Assembly: GCA_031259485.1 (NCBI GenBank)
Contig: JAIRLH010000199.1
Location: 1-6,018 of the forward strand
From: Elusimicrobiota bacterium
GTDB taxonomy: Bacteria; Elusimicrobiota; Elusimicrobia; Elusimicrobiales; Elusimicrobiaceae
Length of the DNA: 6,018 bases
Reading direction: 5' to 3'
Position numbers and translations under genes: made by a program. The notes under the pieces are model-generated. The model did not search any database, was not told where the DNA came from, and saw nothing but the letters and a program-made list of their open reading frames with translations. Position 1 is the stretch's first letter, and each line of letters starts with the position of its first letter. Shown here one piece after another: positions 3,959 to 6,018 of the stretch.

Positions 3959-6018
3959 TTATTCAAATACAATATTCAGCGCGCCGCAAAGGTTTTTTAC
4001 GGCGGCGTTTGCGCGCAAATCCGCAGGCATATCCTGTAGCAGCGCGTAAAAAATATTGCCGGATTTATAAATATCCACCGGCAAAGCCAATTTTTTGGCC
4101 GTCGTCAGGAAAGCGGCCGCTTTTGCGGCTTTGGCGGTATCGGCTAAGTCGGCCGTATAATCGTCCACAAGCAGACTGAGGCGTTTTGTAAGCAGGTTTT
4201 TCAGCATGTCCTCATAAGTCTTGCCGCCGATGTTTTTGATCTCGTCTAAAGTGCGCTCTATTTTATATTCGTCCAAAGCGTCTTGTTGGATTTCTTTTTT
4301 CAGCCGCTCGTTTAAAACATATTCGGCCACGTTTAAAATCAGCTGCGGCACGGGGAAACTTACTTCCTTAAAATAGTCAAGAAAGGGCCTTTCCTGATTA
4401 AAAATATTGACCAGGCTGTTTTTTACGCGCTCCTGCGCCTTCTGCACGCTGCTCGCCAGGATTTGCTTTTGCCGCTCCTTCAGCAGGCCTCCCATTGCAA
4501 GGACTTCGGAGAAAGAATTCTTTATAAGCTCCCTTGCGCGGCTTGTATCGGCGCAATTAAAGGCTTCTTTAACCTGCTTAAGTTCCAACGAGGAGGATCC
4601 ATATCCCGCGCCTGCCGTTATATCGGCGCCGCCGTTATAAAGCAGCGCAAAGCTCACGCGCCGCGTCTCCGTCGTCAGAGAGGAAGTAAAGGCCGCGTAC
4701 CCGCAGACAAGTTTTGAATTTTCTCTGCGGATTACGTCAACCTTTTGATCGGCTATCGCATAGCCGTATACGGCATCTTCAAAAAGTATCTCGTTGAGCA
4801 GATAGGAGACGGCGTAATTGAGCGCGGCTTTGCGCAGCCCGACCGAGAGCGGTTTTACAAAACGCTCGTAAACTTCCGCGCCTGTATCGTAAGGCGGTAT
4901 ATTACCATGCGCGCTTTGCAGCATGGTTATAAATTGCGGCTCAATATCGCGGCCGGTAAGAGCTTTGTTATAACCCATGGCGCGTTTGGCATAAGCCATA
5001 ATCTGCACAGGTTCTAAACCGGATATTTCGTCAAAAAACCAGCCGCAGCTCGTGTACATAAGCATGGCGTTGAGCTGCATCCGCATCAGTTTGAAAGCGG
5101 CCGGCGCGGCCTGCCGCGCGGCCGGCGTGCCGTGAGTCTGCAGGAAGGCATTGGCTTTGCTGTCGTCCAGTATTACGTCTATATAAGCATTGCGCGCCGA
5201 CCAGATATCGTAAAAATATTCTTTGCCTTTGGTTTCAAAAGTTTCCAGCATTTGGGCGCGCGCCCAGTCAACCGCGGCGCGCAGCGGGCCGCGCCACTTT
5301 TGGCTCCATCCGGGTTTGCCGCCGCAGCGGCATCCGCAATCCGCGCGCCAGCGTTCAATGCCGTGGGCGCAGCTCCACGAGGTATTTTCATTTATCACCG
5401 CCTCGTGCTGCGGCGGGAACTTTTCAAGATAAAGGCCGTAATTGATGATTTGGGCCGGTTCATTTTTTTCTATGTAATCCAGACAGTAGGCAAGGCCCAT
5501 TTCGCCGAAACGATGGTGGTGCCCGTAGGTTTCGCCGTCGGTAGCAATATGCGCGAGCTGCGGGCCCTGGCGGCCGTCCAACGCGCCCAGCAGGAGGTTT
5601 GCAAACTGCTCGCCGCTGTTAATCGCGCCGCCGAAAGCGACCGACTGCGCCATAGGCCCGTCGTAAAAAAATAAAGCTATGCTTTTGCCGTTGGGCAGAT
5701 TGCACAGATAAGGCCTGCGCGGGTCAACTTTTGCGCCGCTTTCGTCTTTCCATATTTTATCGCCGATTTTGCGCGTTTTTTTGCACTGCGCCGGCGCAAG
5801 TATGGTAAACTTTATGCCGTTGGCGGCGAGTATCATTAAAGTCTGGGTATCGCACGCGGTTTCGGCAAGCCAGAGGCCTTCCGGCGCGCGTTTGAAGCGC
5901 GCCTCAAAATCTTTTATCCCCCAGATTATCTGGGTTTCTTTATCATGGTCGCACGCGAGCGGCATTATTACGTGATTATAAACCTGCGCTATCGCGTTGC
6001 CGTGGCCGCCGCGCGTCT
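3959..6018 (-). CDS. glycoside hydrolase family 57 protein with DUF3536-type region (5' end outside window)
   Basis: GH57 enzymes cleave or transfer alpha-glucan chains (alpha-amylase, 4-alpha-glucanotransferase, branching enzyme) by a retaining mechanism. The frame runs open to the window edge, so the true start is missing. About 110 residues, including the GH57 HxxQP-type motif, are probably absent; 685 whole codons are visible. Numbering from the internal Met at 5965: upstream sequence GGHGNAIAQVYNHVIMPLA is the second conserved block; PEGLWLAETACD holds Glu35 (5863-5861), the likely nucleophile; IATDGETYGHH holds Asp143 (5539-5537), the likely acid/base. A Trp/Cys-rich block follows (SWSCAHGIERWRADCGC, residues 196-212, then GWSQKWR), which I associate with DUF3536 proteins, then a long mostly helical C-terminal part. 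No signal peptide can be judged. Substrate is unproven; glycogen- or starch-like glucan is inferred from the family. It is the first visible gene of the minus-strand cluster and precedes nfnB by 19 bases. Confidence 0.88.
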   Translation of the reverse strand, partial: TRGGHGNAIAQVYNHVIMPLACDHDKETQIIWGIKDFEARFKRAPEGLWLAETACDTQTLMILAANGIKFTILAPAQCKKTRKIGDKIWKDESGAKVDPRRPYLCNLPNGKSIALFFYDGPMAQSVAFGGAINSGEQFANLLLGALDGRQGPQLAHIATDGETYGHHHRFGEMGLAYCLDYIEKNEPAQIINYGLYLEKFPPQHEAVINENTSWSCAHGIERWRADCGCRCGGKPGWSQKWRGPLRAAVDWARAQMLETFETKGKEYFYDIWSARNAYIDVILDDSKANAFLQTHGTPAARQAAPAAFKLMRMQLNAMLMYTSCGWFFDEISGLEPVQIMAYAKRAMGYNKALTGRDIEPQFITMLQSAHGNIPPYDTGAEVYERFVKPLSVGLRKAALNYAVSYLLNEILFEDAVYGYAIADQKVDVIRRENSKLVCGYAAFTSSLTTETRRVSFALLYNGGADITAGAGYGSSSLELKQVKEAFNCADTSRARELIKNSFSEVLAMGGLLKERQKQILASSVQKAQERVKNSLVNIFNQERPFLDYFKEVSFPVPQLILNVAEYVLNERLKKEIQQDALDEYKIERTLDEIKNIGGKTYEDMLKNLLTKRLSLLVDDYTADLADTAKAAKAAAFLTTAKKLALPVDIYKSGNIFYALLQDMPADLRANAAVKNLCGALNIVFE

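Larger units (their letters stand above)
672..6018 (-). other. putative four-gene operon GH57 - nfnB - nfnA - hypD
   Basis: All four genes point left, with gaps of 19, 1 and 0 bases and no room for a promoter between the last three. The operon promoter must lie beyond position 6018. No clear rho-independent terminator follows hypD in the 29-base gap (643-671) before the convergent pilin. Single-transcript organisation is inferred from spacing and strand. Confidence 0.8.

Overview
The window holds five protein-coding genes: one plus-strand type IV pilin-like gene at the left edge, and a tight minus-strand run of four genes filling the rest. I see no rRNA, tRNA, CRISPR array, insertion sequence or phage gene. 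The source looks like an anaerobic, fermentative bacterium. The pilin style (short leader, FTLIELLVVVLIIGILAAIALPQY core, Cys-rich tail with a 'CKSLG' block) resembles the many pilin genes of Elusimicrobiota. That placement comes from memory of the family, is only moderately secure, and could not be tested by search.

Layout. Positions 1-99 are AT-rich and hold a perfect extended -10 promoter (TGATATAAT) and a Shine-Dalgarno for the pilin, and possibly the last codons of an upstream membrane protein. The pilin occupies 100-642. A 29-bp gap separates it from the convergent end of the minus-strand cluster. Reading that cluster in its own direction (right to left): a GH57 glycoside hydrolase with a DUF3536-type region (6018-3959, 5' end outside the window), NfnB (3939-2536), NfnA (2534-1680) and HypD (1679-672). 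The gaps between them are 19, 1 and 0 bases, which strongly suggests one transcript with translational coupling.

How the genes may fit together (inference). GH57/DUF3536 proteins are thought to act on alpha-glucans such as glycogen or starch. Fermenting the released sugar yields NADH and reduced ferredoxin. NfnAB uses exactly these two donors to reduce NADP+ by flavin-based electron bifurcation. HypD helps build the Fe(CN)2CO centre of [NiFe]-hydrogenases, enzymes that exchange electrons with H2. The cluster therefore reads as carbohydrate use plus redox balancing. No hydrogenase structural gene or other hyp gene is in view.

Most notable points: the HypD is short at its N-terminus and departs from family motifs while keeping the three catalytic-site cysteines at canonical spacing; and its start codon abuts the nfnA stop codon in the same frame. 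Nothing here looks like a wholly undescribed system; these are recognisable families in an uncommon arrangement.
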